Assembly: GCA_013399895.1 (NCBI GenBank)
Contig: VXBA01001192.1
Span: 879,277-943,276 of the forward strand
Direction of reading: 5' to 3'
Source: Serilophus lunatus
Taxonomy: Eukaryota; Chordata; Aves; Passeriformes; Eurylaimidae
DNA length: 64,000 nt
This document shows positions 12,007 to 25,902 of the stretch, piece by piece. The translations under genes were made by a program, and so were the position numbers. How positions within the stretch are numbered: position 1 is the first letter of the stretch; every line of letters begins with the position of its first letter. The notes beneath the pieces are model-generated. The model was not told where the DNA came from and did no database searches. It saw nothing but the letters and a program-made list of their open reading frames with translations.

Positions 12007-15000
12007 AGGCATGGGGAGCTTCTGGGAAGTAGAATGAAGACTGTGGATAAAGGTATATAGATCTTAAGAAGGCCAGATTTCATTACTCCTAATAGTAATT
12101 GTAGCATCTTTGTTCCTCCCTCCCTTTTTACCTTCCTGTTATTCGGAAAGATGTATTTATATCTGTTGACTTCAATGTCAGACTTCTGCCTGATGGAAGC
12201 AGAGAATTGTTCTGTTGGTTGAAATGAACCTACAGATGAAGAAGAAAAAAAAAAAACAAAACCAAAAACTTTTACTTTTGTCTCTGTTATAGGTTGGGCC
12301 AAGTCTTTAGTTTGTCAAAATAATCAATGCAAGAATAAAGATTTATTTTTTTTTAAGCAAGAGATCACTACTGTGCTGCATAAAGAGACCTGAACTGTTT
12401 GATCTGAAAGGAAAGCATTTGTATATTTACTGAAGCTGAGAAGAAAAATTCAAAGCCAAAAAGGTGTGCTTTCTGTTCTCAAAAAGGAGACAATATTCCT
12501 GAAAGGGTAATGCTACACTAAGCACTCCCTCTCCTATGGAAGACATTGTTACTATTGAGTACTAGTAAGGACAGTGCTGATTTGCTTCAGTTTTGGACCT
12601 TGTCTGAGTATTTTCTAAACTTTTACTGCTTTAGTCTCCAGGATTTCTCTTTGATTTGAAACAATCTCAGTTTCTCTTCCTTTCCTGTAATTCCTAGGTA
12701 CTTTCACAGTGAATGACAAATCCAGGAGAAGTAGTAGTATTTTTCTATTGTTGATGGTTGATATACTCGCAAACAAGAGAATAACCTAGTTTGTACTTAT
12801 TTATATGTTTAGTATTTTTTTCCAAAGATTTGTGAGTATTACTGGCCTTTAATGTTAGGACCAGAGAGGTCTAGACATAGTTGTGCTTAGTTTGAATAAT
12901 TATTGTGTAAATTTTGAGAAGACTGAAATTTCCAGACTAGGTTAGACTCATCTTTTTCACTGTCCTCAGCCTGTCAATGGCCTGCTCCAGAGGCCTTGGG
13001 GAATGGTAAAGCTCCAGGCACCTCCACTCTATGCTTTTACCAGAGTATGTCTCAATTGTATCTAGTTATTAGGACTGTCACCTCCAAGGTGCTGAGGCGG
13101 TTATATCCTTCCTAAGAGTCATAACTCTAATGATAAAATCTCTGGGTTTGCTATGCACAGAAACTGCCACTCTGCTAAGTTCTTGGCTCCATAGATATCC
13201 TATGGCAAAATTTCATCTTCTACTAGCCTGCTGTGGAAAGAGAATTCTCCTTTTCTGTGTGCATTTTTAAGACTTGGCTTTTATAGCAAGTTGATTTGGT
13301 ATTTTTTTTGAGATGTTTGGGTGTGTTGTCTTTTGAATACCTGTGTTTGCATTCATATTTATGATGATCATTCTTAGTCTATCCCATTTTTATGGCAAAA
13401 TATCCCAGTATTCTCTGACTGTGTCTTCCATCCTGTTTTGGGACAGTTTTCTGTCATGTAGTGACATTTTCTGTGGACAGTCTTCAGGAATATTTACACC
13501 AAATCTGGAATTCTCTCACTGCTCAGGGTGATCTTCCTTAGACAATGTCATTAAGGTAAGATAAATTTAGGATTTTGTTCCTGAGTGAGTGCCTGAAATT
13601 ACAACATTTAGTAATGGCTGCTCAGAACTCTCACATTTAAAGCACTAATTTTAATTTTGACAAGTGTCTGATATGTTGTGGATTGTATCCTTCGCTGTGT
13701 GCTGTGAAGAGCATTTAAGTACTGTGGGACTGAGTCGGATGTGAGGCCAAAGACCAAAATGTCCATTCTGCAGACTGCAAACATCCTCTCTCTCCTCAGC
13801 TGTTCAATGCAGCTTTCATGACGGATTGCCTTTTGCTCGTAATAACAAGGATGATGTAGCAGTGCTAATGACAACTCAAAACACAAATAGTGATGGTGCT
13901 GCAATTCAGGTTAAGGAGTCTTATTAGAGCGCTGGAATTAGGACTTTTTGATGTAGCTGGTGTATTACTGACTTTAAAAGAAATTTGTGGTAAATGGGAA
14001 GTATGAAATCCCAGCCTGATACAACTGAAAGAATTAAAGCAGCTAAAAGTAGCAAAGAAGATGTTTTAAATTCACTAAAAATATTCCCACACTGCCCCTT
14101 GGAGAACCTGTAAAGTAAGGCAATTTTTGAGAACATGATCATTCTAAGTTCAAAACAATCTCTTGAAAGTAATAATTCTTGGTTTAGCATCCTGCTTACA
14201 TTAAAAAAATTAAAAACCAAAAATAATTAAATTAATTCATGAAACAAAGCACTGGGCACTGGATCAAATGACAGAGTTACACCAGTATTTATGCTTTGGG
14301 ACAATGTCACTAAACCATAGTTCTGCATAATGGCCAAAATAAATAAATATATAAATAAAGGAGACTACTATTCAGATCAAGTGCTAATGTGAGGCCAACA
14401 TTATGTTCAGAAGATGGCCAAAAAAGGGTAAGCAAGCACTTTAAATGATACAAGCCTTTGGTATGTGCTGTTCCTGTGCAATTATTGCTTGCATTGTCCA
14501 TTTCTCCCCAGTAAATAAAATTAAGTACCAAAATGTCTGTAGCTGCTTTTGCTTAAAACAGAAGTCAAACAGTGGCCTTTTGCTTGGAAAGGAGATCCTG
14601 ACAGTGTAGATCCTTGCTGTAATGACCCACCAAAATCTGAACATGATGCAGGCAACTTCATGTTTATCACCAGGGCTTGCCAGCCTTCTTGTGTTTATAA
14701 AGGGGCTTGGAGGAATCTGCAAGTATCAAGTGTGCATGGGGAAGTGCTCGGAATACATCAAAATTAATAAGGTAACTTGATGTCTTCTTTTTCCACCTGG
14801 CTATTAATTTCATTCAAGGGAAAAAATTGCTTATTGCCGAAAAAAAATCACCAAAGTATTCAATCTGTTTTAAGTACTTCTTCTAATGCAGAGTAAGACA
14901 TAATACTTGCTACAAACACAAATTATTCAAGTTAGAATATTCACAGTCAGGATTCAACACTTTTGTATGTTTTAGCCGTAGGGTTTGACCCCGTCCAGAT

Positions 15001-18000
15001 GTCTATATCCCAAGACTAGTAGCGCCACAATAACATTTGGAGAAAAATATTTGAGTAACTTATGGAGGTGAGGATTTTCATGGGAAGTGTTACAGACTGT
15101 CAAGGCTGGATTTAAGTACTTTTTGTAGTATTGCATTCTTTGCTTTCCCTAATGAAAGGGAAATTTGCTGCTGGAAGGATTTGATGTACAGATCTGTCTG
15201 ACCCAATTAGCATAATATCTTTGAATCTGCCAGGTAGATTATGATGGTTTTATTAATTTGTATTAAACACATGGACACAAGAGGTCTTTTATTAACTATT
15301 AAAATCAGGAGTGGGGCTGACAAACATTGCAAATATCTGCATAGCCATCAATTGGTATGTGTGAAATGGAGATTTCAGAAGTGCCACAATGTCAACATAC
15401 TGACCTTGCTGTTTACTTTCTAAAAGTGTCTAACTTTTGTCCAACAAAGGGAGTTGGATACAAAATATTCAGCCAAAGGACAGATATGTATTATGTTTTT
15501 ACTGTCAGTTTTAGCATTTATCATGCTGCCTTTTCCTCAGTAGTGACACATCTTCCATGTTATAGTTAATGGCAGTGATGAGGTTTTACAGACAACAGCT
15601 CTTGCCAGATGGTCCAGAGAATAATAATTGACTTTGCCTTTATCCTCAACAAGTATAGCAAGCCTTTTGGAAGTAGATCCTCCTCAAATATCCTATGATC
15701 TTCAAAATTATCCTCATGACAGTGGACAAGCAGATTAAAAAGTTGAGATTTTTCCTTCTTCCACTTTTGTTATTTACTAGATAGAAAGACTGTAAATTAA
15801 ATTGAAAGTATTTGAAGAGCACAAGTACAGCAAGTTGTCTGATAGGAATTCTTAGTGTTCTGAATTAGTCTGGATGATGAAATGTGACAGTCACTCACAG
15901 AACTAAACAATTATAAAAATAACTTATTTTCAAGTTTTGTTTCATACCAGAATTTTCTATTTAGGATTCATACTAAACATTATTATGAAAATAATAAAAA
16001 AAAAATTCACTTCAAAATTTTAGTTCTGTATAAGCATTCTTATTTAATTCTATGGTAAGAAACCTTTGTTTCAGAATGTAGGTGAGAAAGAGGGCAAACC
16101 ATCATTTTTCAGCCTTTTTGGAATGTTTGAAGGAGTCACACAACATTCTTTCAAAAACATGGGCTAAAATATTTTACTCTATGATAACATACTTTGGAGT
16201 ATCTTGTTAAATTCTACCTGCTCATTTTTAAATAGTGCTTAGGACAGATAAGTTATTGTTTTTCCATGAATCTCATTTAGGAAATTTAGTAACAAACAAC
16301 TGAATTTAATCAAATATGGCTTATTTTGAGGAATTTGAGAAGGTTTCTAGACTACACATCAGTTTAATAATTATTTTGTCTCATGCCTACAAAGACTTTT
16401 TTCTTCTTTTATCAAATATTTCATAAGTGTTAAGGATGCATGAGGCTTATGGCTTCAAGATAGAATCCCATTTCATCTCTTTCACCAATTCAAAATTCAC
16501 CTCACTTAAGCTTTCTAAGGTACGTCTTGCTGGAAAAGAATACCTTTCTTTGAAAACAGAAATAGGTAGTAATTCCTTAGGGGTCAATACTGCATTACTT
16601 CAGAATATTTAATTATTAAGGCTTTTTTAATATTTTGGAACAACAGCGGATCACTAGCCAGATTATCACAAATATTTCACTGAATATTTTATGGTAGGAC
16701 TTTCAACCTGCCATTGGTTAAATCTTCTTTTCTTCTGAGTGAAAAATAGAAGTCACAGTGTGATTAGCTCAAGAAGAATGAGGCCAGCACGGAACTGTTT
16801 TGAGCAGCTGATCCTCTGACTCATGCTGTTTACACAGCAGGTGTGAGATGAGTAGTCTGCCATTTCTCACCTTCATTTCATCCTCTTGATATTTTTTTCA
16901 TGTTTGCATGCAGTAGCACTAAGAGCAGACAATATTACAGCATAACAAGATAAAACTGGACCATATTAGAATGAAATACCACAGAGATTTCTTTCTACAC
17001 ATCCCTGTTTCTTCCTCCCCTCCCCAGTTTGTTTCATATTTGGATCTTGTAAGCAGCAAGACAAAGTTATCAATCTATCCAGAGGAAAATACATAGCCTG
17101 ATCATAAATTTTAAAGTAGAGCTCAAGGCAGCCGGTGCTGTAACAAGGCTTATGATGCTATATTTTATAAGTATTTTAATTTATTCTAGAATAAAGAAAG
17201 AAAAATTGAGAACTTTTAACCTCTGAAGTAGAATTTTTGCTAAGCAGAAATTTACTCTTGCTTCACAAAACAATTCTTAACAATAAAATGAATTTAATTT
17301 TTGTCATATTAAATGCATGTGATGTTCTTTAATCTGTCTCTTTTTTCAGTGTATCTGTTTTATATCTGAGATTTGTTTTTATTTGAATGTTTTCACTATG
17401 AGCAAATGGCAAAAAAACCAAAATGCACTGCCTCAAAAAGTTAGATTTGGGTGTAATGGGTTCAACAGAGGAAAATAACTTAAGGGTTACTTGTATTATG
17501 CTAGCCAACAGAAAGCTTTTCATCAGGAGAGAAGTCTGAAGTTTAACTGTAGAGGATGAGAAAAAGCCTTTATTAGTTTTGCCTCAGGAAATCAATTATT
17601 TGAGTTTCAATCTTTTTTAGGTGCATCTTTATTCTTTATCTCCCTGTCTAGCCTCAGAAATAAACTCTCCATATACTTTGTCATATGATTTACAGGTTGT
17701 TGGTTTGAGACACAAGGACAGTAAGTCAATAGTCTCACTCTGCAAATTCTACTGAGAGTTAGGGTTGTCTAATATTAGATGTGCAATCAGAGTCAATCTG
17801 CTCTTGAGGAGTTACATTCTCTACTTTGTATAGGAACACCAACCGGAATAATTTCCCCAGAGTGTTCTGAAGACATGCCACTGAAAGGTGCAAGGAAATT
17901 TATATATAGTTCTGGAAAGTTCTGGATGACCTCATCAAGGGCATAAGAGTATGACATTGATAAATCTTCATTTTTAGTTTCATACCAGAAATGGGTTGAG

Positions 18001-19249
18001 TAGATCTTAAAAAGAAGAGCATTTAAAAAAAAAATGATATTCTTGTATGCTCAATATTTATATGACAATATTTCTTGTAAATTACTTCTTTCAAAAATAC
18101 ACTGTTCCAATTATTAACACTACCCAGAAATACAGTTACATTCTATGAGTGAAAATAATGCCATATGATGTCTCATAGAAATAAAAATGATAGGCCTCAA
18201 ACTCAGCCTGCAAGTTTTCTCAGGAGTTCTTTTCTGAGAAGACCTGAAGTTATTAGCCAGATGTCTGTAATTTTATGAATCAGAGGACCTTGAAGACTGT
18301 TATGTGTTACTAGGGGCCTTAACTCTCTTTCCAACTTGAAAATCTCTGCATGAGATGACTGATCTCATTGTAAGCTCTTCAACTAAATTATTTTGAAGAA
18401 GTGTAGTGTTAATAAATGATTGATGGACGTGATCCCTCTGGTTAAAATGGATAATCCTATGGAAGTCTTGGTTATACCTTTGTCATCTTGCTGCAGCAAA
18501 GATTTGGAAAGTCAGCTCAACATGACAATGTATTACAAGAGGACAATCATCAGTTATTTCTATTTATTTGGCTTTACAGCACACAATGTAATACTATTTT
18601 CAAGTCATCCCTGTAGTCCCTTGCTTAATCTATAATTACAGCCGTGATCCGATTGCACTTCAGTGACTGACTGCCTCTCATAACAAAGGAATTAGGATAA
18701 ATAAGGTTTTAAAAGTACATTATATTCTCAAAAAGGCTTTAAAAGTTTTATGGAATTAGTGAGATTCTTAGAGAGGTTTTAGAAAAACTGCAATGGACAT
18801 AGCTAAGTCCAAGCTATTCTGTGAGCCTCATTGTTGGGATCTGCCAAAGGTAAATCCATCCTTCATAGATCAAAAGCAATGATGGATCCTGCAACAGTTT
18901 TCTCTGGGTTGCAGTCTATGACTAATCTGTCTGCTCTGATACTAGTGAGCTAGCAAAGAGTTTGATCCCTTGTAATCAATGATTCTTTGGCAGCTGTTGA
19001 AATGAGATGCACTAGCTTCAGTTCCTGAGCCAAATGGGAGTTCATGCTGTCATTTATTTACTGTTTGCCGAAAGGAACATTTTAATCAATGACCTCATCA
19101 CATTTGTGGTATTTCATTGTCTTGTGATAGTTGTTCTATTAGTTTCTGGATGTAAATTATTTATTTGTTTTAACCACTGTGCAATTTAACTGGATAAATA
19201 AGGTTTGAGTCATTTAAATTGTATGAAACTGATGGCAACAAAAGAATAG
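12007..19249. other. Unique AT-rich sequence
   Basis: No mobile element or convincing exon is seen. Two blocks look better preserved than the background, with mixed composition and few simple runs: about 13600-13930 and about 14540-14770. Each has an open frame of 70-100 codons on one strand (13904-13608 minus; 14549-14767 plus), but neither shows splice sites or a recognisable domain. A CT-rich stretch lies at 17008-17028. This is intron or intergenic DNA as far as can be judged. Confidence 0.55.
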
Positions 19250-19254
19250 GCTAG
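19250..19254. repeat. Probable target-site duplication, left copy (GCTAG)
   Basis: The five bases abut the LTR terminus. The partner at 20109-20113 reads ACTAG, one mismatch. Confidence 0.5.
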
Positions 19255-19344
19255 TGTAGTGGTTTAAACACTGTTTAGTGTTCAGGGGGCGAGTTCAATA
19301 AAGGTGATGGAAAAAACTGAATAGAATGGCGAGCAAGGGGGCTT

Positions 19345-19350
19345 TTTATT
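19345..19350 (-). terminator. Poly(A) signal AATAAA of the 19.25-kb LTR (minus strand)
   Basis: TTTATT on the plus strand gives AATAAA on the minus strand, about 90 bp before the LTR's 3' end, as expected for an LTR R/U5 boundary. Confidence 0.5.
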
Positions 19351-19606
19351 ACAAGGGAGTTATTTAAAAGGGACAGGGGGAAAGGGTAGCAAAGGGTGTC
19401 TTTTCCCTTCTCGCTCCCTGGAAGCACCTTCAACCCTTCAGCCTCTCTGGAAAACACAAACACAGGTGAAAACCAGCTCCCTCCCCTCCCTTTGTCCGAA
19501 TACTTGCTCCCAGGTTGAGAGGAATGGGTGGAATCCTGACGGGGGCCTGCAGACACTGGACACTGGAACTGTGATGCTTCTCCCAGCAGCGGCAGCCGAA
19601 AAAGAG

Positions 19607-19959
19607 NNNNNNNNNNNNNNNNNNNNNNNNNNNNNNNNNNNNNNNNNNNNNNNNNNNNNNNNNNNNNNNNNNNNNNNNNNNNNNNNNNNNNNNNNNNNNN
19701 NNNNNNNNNNNNNNNNNNNNNNNNNNNNNNNNNNNNNNNNNNNNNNNNNNNNNNNNNNNNNNNNNNNNNNNNNNNNNNNNNNNNNNNNNNNNNNNNNNNN
19801 NNNNNNNNNNNNNNNNNNNNNNNNNNNNNNNNNNNNNNNNNNNNNNNNNNNNNNNNNNNNNNNNNNNNNNNNNNNNNNNNNNNNNNNNNNNNNNNNNNNN
19901 NNNNNNNNNNNNNNNNNNNNNNNNNNNNNNNNNNNNNNNNNNNNNNNNNNNNNNNNNNN
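19607..19959. other. Assembly gap (353 N)
   Basis: A run of N inside the LTR. Sequence on both sides is GC-richer than the region, so the missing part is probably GC-rich U3. The long open frames drawn through the N are meaningless. Confidence 0.98.
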
Positions 19960-20108
19960 GACACCGGGACTGGTACAGGTCCCTCTCCGTCCTGGCTTCC
20001 CCCCCCCCTTCCGCCAGCTTGTTTTTTTGAGGAAAACTGAATTTCAATCGGGTAACTGGGGTTTCGCTCTTACACTTCCTTTCAAAAGCCCTTTTTTAAA
20101 CAGCCACA

Positions 20109-20113
20109 ACTAG
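20109..20113. repeat. Probable target-site duplication, right copy (ACTAG)
   Basis: It abuts the right LTR terminus ...CCACA and matches 4 of 5 bases of the left copy. Confidence 0.5.
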
Positions 20114-21971
20114 TTTGAGCTCTGGATTTGCAAAAAAAGACCACGTCTATTCAGTGTCAAGGTTCAGATTTGTTTAAATATAAGAAAAGAGACAATTCTT
20201 AGCATTGCGTGTAGAGTTGGGACGGAGATTGTTACAACTAAACCATCTCTGGAAACCCAATACAGTTGAGAAGTTTATCCATGTCTCTTGGACTTTCCAA
20301 CCTTGTCAACAAAACCAGAGTTGATGGCTACTGGTAAAACTGAGTCTCAGTGAAAATCACCAAAACTCACAATCCAGGTCAGCTTCAGGGAATTAACTTC
20401 CTTGTTCCAAGTCCAATGTCTTATGAGGAGGTAGCTTCTCTTGTTCCTACTCCTCACCTTGGAGGTGTGAGTGAAGCCCAAAGCAAAGTGTTGTCTGCTA
20501 AAGTTGGTTTGACCCTATCTTTAGAAATATCACACCTGCCAATCAAATGTATTGTGATAAAGCAGCAGCAACATATAGTGTACTTCTAGATGAGACGTCT
20601 CATCTGTTTTATGATACTCCGACATTGCAGTTTAACAGAATAAACCCTTAATATATGACTCCTTTGCAACTTTTCCATTTAAATTAATTGCCTCGTGGAA
20701 TTCTCTACGTATTAATGCTGAGTAGACCTTCTTGTCTTTGAAATATCAGAGTGCTGATCTGAAGGAAGTGAATGATATGACGTATAGAACAGTACAAATT
20801 GTCTTTATTGCACATTGAAATCTTGCTCTGTGGGATTCATTTCAATCTTTTCATTGGTTTGTGACCTTTAGCCTCCAGTGAGAGAGGCATATGTAACCTT
20901 CCAGAGCTGTGCAGTTTGCATTCAGGATTCCAGTTTTGATGAAAGATGTATAAAATCCCAGTAGTCTGTTGATTCCCTGAAAAGCTGAAGTTAGTCAAGC
21001 AAATCTCGGCATTTATTTATGTTTGCAGCTTTCCCTCTGGATGCAGCTCTTTGTGATATCTTTTAGGCTTGTGTTCCTGGAGATTTGGCTTGCATTTCTT
21101 GAAAACATATCTTCTACATAAAGGTAATTTTCCAAACATCTACAATTGAAGAAGAAAACCAAATGGTTCTTGCATAGAGGTACCAAATTATATAACTGGG
21201 GAGAAACTAATCAGAAGACATGACTTTTAATCTGGATCCATTTAAAACAAAGCAAATGCATTTGTTTATTTGTTTTTCATTCCCTTCTTTGTATTCCTCA
21301 TCCCTTGGATTTATCTTGTAAATGATTTCCATCTGTAGACTGCCTGAGAACAGCCAATGGCACCAGGAATAATGTCTTAACTCGTATCCTCCTTTCTTCT
21401 CTCTTTCCATATCTCAACACTCTTTTCCAAAGTAGGGATATTTCAATTTTCTACTAGCTATTTCCTTAATCTCCTGCAGCATCCCCTACATGTTCCCAAA
21501 GAAGAAATCAAATTGTTGGTCAATTCAGGATCAAGTGCATTTTTTGACCATCTGTTTTAGTTTAAAATCTTTTTTGCTATCTTTAGAAAGGCCTATTCTA
21601 AAAATGCCCACAGTGTTACTTACAGTTATAAACAACAAAAGCATATGTTTCATAAAAGTTTACTTTCTGGGGTCACTTGGAGAGAAATATGTAGTATTTT
21701 TCAGCAGAGTATCCTGTTCCAAATTGAGTATAAACTTTCCCATCTTGGAACATAGACTATTTGCTCTTTTACCAAGCTCATTTTTCCTTCCAGAATTAAA
21801 TTACTTGAACCCTGCTGCTAGTTTAGTCCTTTTTTCCTCTTATTTTGACTGCATCTTACAAAGTAATATGAGAATAAATTAAAATAATAGAAGACCATTT
21901 CATAAAAACTACAATCAAACCATGATAAGACCACCCCATAAACTTGAGACCTGTTTTCAGATTTCTGAGCT

Positions 21972-21990
21972 CCCCCCCCCCCCCCCCCCC
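21972..21990. repeat. C19 homopolymer
   Basis: Nineteen consecutive cytosines, between GAGCT and AACTCC. Such tracts can form quadruplex or i-motif structures and are error-prone in sequencing, so the exact length is uncertain. Confidence 0.9.
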
Positions 21991-24900
21991 AACTCCACAA
22001 AACAACAAAACACTCCACCACAATGAATCAATTCAAAATATGAGTGAAGGGCAATTAAGGGAAGAATATAGTTTTTATATGACATTGACTACAATGGCAT
22101 ATGTTTCTCTGAAAGGAAAGAAATATGTAATACTTTGTCTTCAATATGAAAAAAAAAAAAGACTGTTACTTGTTGCATATACAGCTCTTCAGAGAACTTC
22201 AAACTTTGTAGAAATTTATGAGCAATATATGTGCTATGTATACATGTTGGTGCTTTATCTAAGCCTATGTTTGGGGATGTGAGCTCTTCCATATCTGTGA
22301 TTCATATGTTCTTGCTATGTTTCAGCACCTGCGGTGGAGGAGGTGATAAAAACTCAAGAGCTTGCTTTACTTAGTTGGATGACACTCTGTGAAAACAGCT
22401 GTCCGTCCTATGCTTTTCCTTCCTGACGGATCACAGAACGGATTTCCTTCTGCTCTCTAGCAAAAGCTTTCTAGCAGCGGTACTTAGAGAATCTTAATTT
22501 TACTTACTATTTGTGAAAAATTCAGCATACTGAGTCCTCTCATCCAGCACACTTAAAACCCTATATTATATTGTCCATTATATATGATGTAAAGAAATTT
22601 CCTTGTGAATAGAATGGAAACTGTTCTGTTTATATATCTCTTCCTTGTAGAATCATATTGTATTTTAGAGCATCAAAACATTCATGATACATGTGTGAAG
22701 ATACATATTATGTGGTTGGTTCCATGTTTGTAGGAAGTTAAAGAGGGTAATTTGCATGCTGTGATATAAGTATCATCACTCTCTCTGTCTTTGTCTCTTT
22801 TTTTGGTCAAGGGATTTTCTGGATCTGATTTAACTGCATGGAGTTGCTGAAGCCCTGCCATGGGACTGAAGCAGTAACTGCTGAGTGCTGTTTTAAATTG
22901 TGAATATGTTCTGGAACCTTCAGTTTGTCCTTTGATTTCTAAAGGTGAAATAGTGATTGCGTAGATCAAAAGTTGACTTATTTTCAATAAGGATCTGGCT
23001 TAGTCAATCAATAGGCTACCACCTTTTAAACTGCAGTCCCAAAAGCCCTTTCAAAAAGCTTTTTTCCATTGCCATCTCATATCCCTGTTGAGGACAGTTA
23101 AAAAACATATCATAGTTCTTCATTCTCTGTAAAAAATACAAAATATTTAGAAATGTCACTATTCTGGAACATCAGATAGGTTAGAGTAAATCTGTAAATA
23201 TGAAGACCATTTGTATTAATAGACTTTGTTTTACTTATCTAGAGCATTCTACAACTTAATGCATGACATAATACTTGCTGAAGCACAAGCTGTGATCTTA
23301 AACCAGTCACTGAATCCTTTTTTCTTTTCAAGTCTTATTCTAAGCAATTTTTTCTTCTTGGTAACCTCAAAATGTTCTTTGTTCCTGGTTTTAGAACTAA
23401 ACAAAATAATCATCCATTCATACATTGTCATTTTTCACTTATGCAGTTGGAACAAAGTTACATGACTTCATAAAATTAATAATTTCAATGATAGTAAAAT
23501 AATATTTAGAATTAAACTTTAAGGATGGGTAAGGTTTCATTCTCCTGAATTAAACTAAGTTAAAAATTTAGGATAGAGAAATTTAGGTAGCATTTTTTCT
23601 CTTTATTCACTCAGTTATTCTGCCAAACACACTTGCCCTTTTTGCAACGACCAACTGAAAGTGAAATAGTGCAATCTGGATTAATTTATACGGTTTTTTA
23701 GAGCACGAACATATCTTCCCAATCCTTCTTGCTTTTCCCTTACCTGTATAATATATTTTATTGGTAGAATTTTCTGAATTTGGTCAGAAACTGTACAAAA
23801 TGTAGAAAATAATTCTTCTTTATTAGGAAGATAGCATAATAAATCCTAGTCAAGATTGTGATCTCATTGTGGCTTTTTGTGACATAAATGACAGACACAA
23901 ACCCCTTATATGTTAATTGGTTTTGTGAAGCCAAATAATTTTATTTTAAGAACAGGTCCTACTCATTCAGTGTACTTGCAATAACTTTCATCTATATGAA
24001 ATAATTTCCAGGTCCAGCGCTTCAGGAATGATGATTTTCAAACCACTTGTCTATGAACTAGTATGGAGGGAGAGCCAGAAGCCTGCTTACTGCAGCATGC
24101 ATCTGTTCTTCTCAAGCGTGGGAAGTGTTTGGTATGGATTCCATGTTCTAGAGTTTTGCCTGAGATTTGGTGCCAGTTAAAACTTGCAGTCACCCTGGTG
24201 TCTGGAACTTGTGAAGTCAATTTGGGGTTTATATTCTGAGTCCCTAAAAGAGAATTTTTTTTGTGTTCTGCTGAACTACCGGCTAAACATAGAGGTACTT
24301 GAAGTCCAAAGTTTAGGGTTGAAGTTTCTGTAGATACTGGAATACATGCTTTAGGATATCATCAGAGGCATCTTGGCTTTTTGCAGAAGTTGAGTAGGCG
24401 CTCTCTCTTGTCCTGTGCTATTGAGATTCAGAAATTAGATGTCTATTCTGTCTACCTCTTTTGTCTTTGGGACTTGATACTGTCATCTTTTCTAATGTAG
24501 AGCTGTTGGACTCTGTACGACAGAGATTGCTGTAGGTGGTTCAAATTGCTGATGACTTTCTTATGGCAAGACAATGGAAGGTCATAATGCCTCTTGTTTT
24601 CATGGGGTGCTGAGAACATCACATGCCATTGTAGTAAATACTGAGAAGCTGTCTGGAGCTGGGACACAAAATTACTTTGTCCTGACACATGGAACTAACT
24701 ATATGCAACATGGTGTAGATGCACCACTTCGTTTGGGATCTCTGAAATTTAGAAGTCCATGTAGACAGACTTTTCTTGCATCATTGACAGAGGGTAACAG
24801 AGTTTAGTCATTGTTCACTGGTAGCCATTTACATCCTTCCTGAGTTTTGATTTTGTGGAAATGCTACCTAACCATGGCCATAAATGGGATATGGAAAGAA

Positions 24901-25880
24901 ACCCCAGAAACCTTGCTGGCAAATTCAGTGGACTAAAATGGAGTGCACATAGAGTGGAGTATGTAACGGAGACCTTCATTATGATTTTAACCTGTGGGGT
25001 TTTTTGCACAGCTTTTGAAATTTCAAACTCTGAGAGAGAATCTACAATTGATAAAATTCAGTCCTCTTAGAGCTGCTCTTTGGAAAATTGATCTTTGGCC
25101 TAGGAGGATAGAGCTCCATTCAAATCTGTTGTTTTGTAGAGACCTAGTTATGACAAGGATACTTTAACAAACACTGCTGAGCAGGGTCATAGAGAATGCT
25201 GGTCTGATATGTATGGTGCTGGGAAAACAAGGATTCATGGTGCTAGGTGGGAAGATAGGAGAACTTGCATTTATTTAATTCCCCTTCCTATTTCCTTGGA
25301 AATACCTGGTTGATCATGATTTCGTTTGCTTCCACCTCCATCTGAAATGTTCAGTTTATCAGTTGATTTTGCATTGCCATGCCTTTAAAATCAGTTATGT
25401 GAATATTGGCTGCTAAGTAGTCTATGTAATACTGATAGGTTATAATTAATTTCTGACTTTTTCTTTAGATGCAGTGCATTTATTTTTTAAAGACTAATAT
25501 GCTGTGGAAAGCAGATAGATTTTAAGCTGAATGGCCCTAATGCTAATGAATGCACTATTTAACCCAGCATTTTGTATATGTCTTTCTATTTTTTTAAAGA
25601 ATCCCAATCAGTTACTTAAAAGGTCATGTTTAATGTCACATCAAAACTCTTACAGAGAGATTTATTTTTGTTCTGCTGCTGGTAATGTTAAGTAAATATC
25701 CAAGGCTTTGGTCACTGTCTTCAGTTCATTTTCTGCTTAAACATTGCATTCAAGCTTACTAAGATATTTCAATAGTGTTTGACAGTTTTATGTTTTAAGG
25801 AACCATTTCAGTTATCACTGAAAAAACCTATCATAATGATAAAAAGGTGTTTCTGTCATATGTACGAAGAGTGCGTTGCT

Positions 25881-25902
25881 TAGTAGTAGTAGTGTAGTAG
25901 TG
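25881..25902. repeat. Short (TAG)n tract
   Basis: TAGTAGTAGTAG, then G, then TAGTAG: a short, imperfect trinucleotide repeat. Confidence 0.8.

Larger units (their letters stand above)
19255..20108 (-). mobile_element. Solo LTR of an avian endogenous retrovirus, minus orientation, broken by an assembly gap
   Basis: The left end is TGTAGTGGTTTAAAC and the right end is ...CAGCCACA, so on the minus strand the element runs TGTGG...CTACA with the expected TG/CA termini. Flanking bases GCTAG (19250-19254) and ACTAG (20109-20113) agree at 4 of 5 positions, consistent with an aged 5-bp target-site duplication. An AATAAA on the minus strand (19345-19350) fits the R/U5 side. There is no gag, pol or env on either side, so this is a solo LTR. 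Bases 19607-19959 are N. The left terminus resembles those of the LTRs at 47.5 and 60.5 kb, but the interior differs, so it belongs to a related family. Confidence 0.75.

Noticed and set aside
11952..12302. 116-codon minus frame
   Set aside because: It starts in ordinary DNA and ends inside an inverted CR1 fragment; no coherent protein.
19275..20113. Open frames of 205-229 codons
   Set aside because: They are open only because they run through 353 N. The real flanking parts are short LTR sequence.
21490..21882. 130-codon plus frame
   Set aside because: Leu/Phe/Ser/Ile-rich composition typical of chance frames in AT-rich DNA, with no splice context and no domain.
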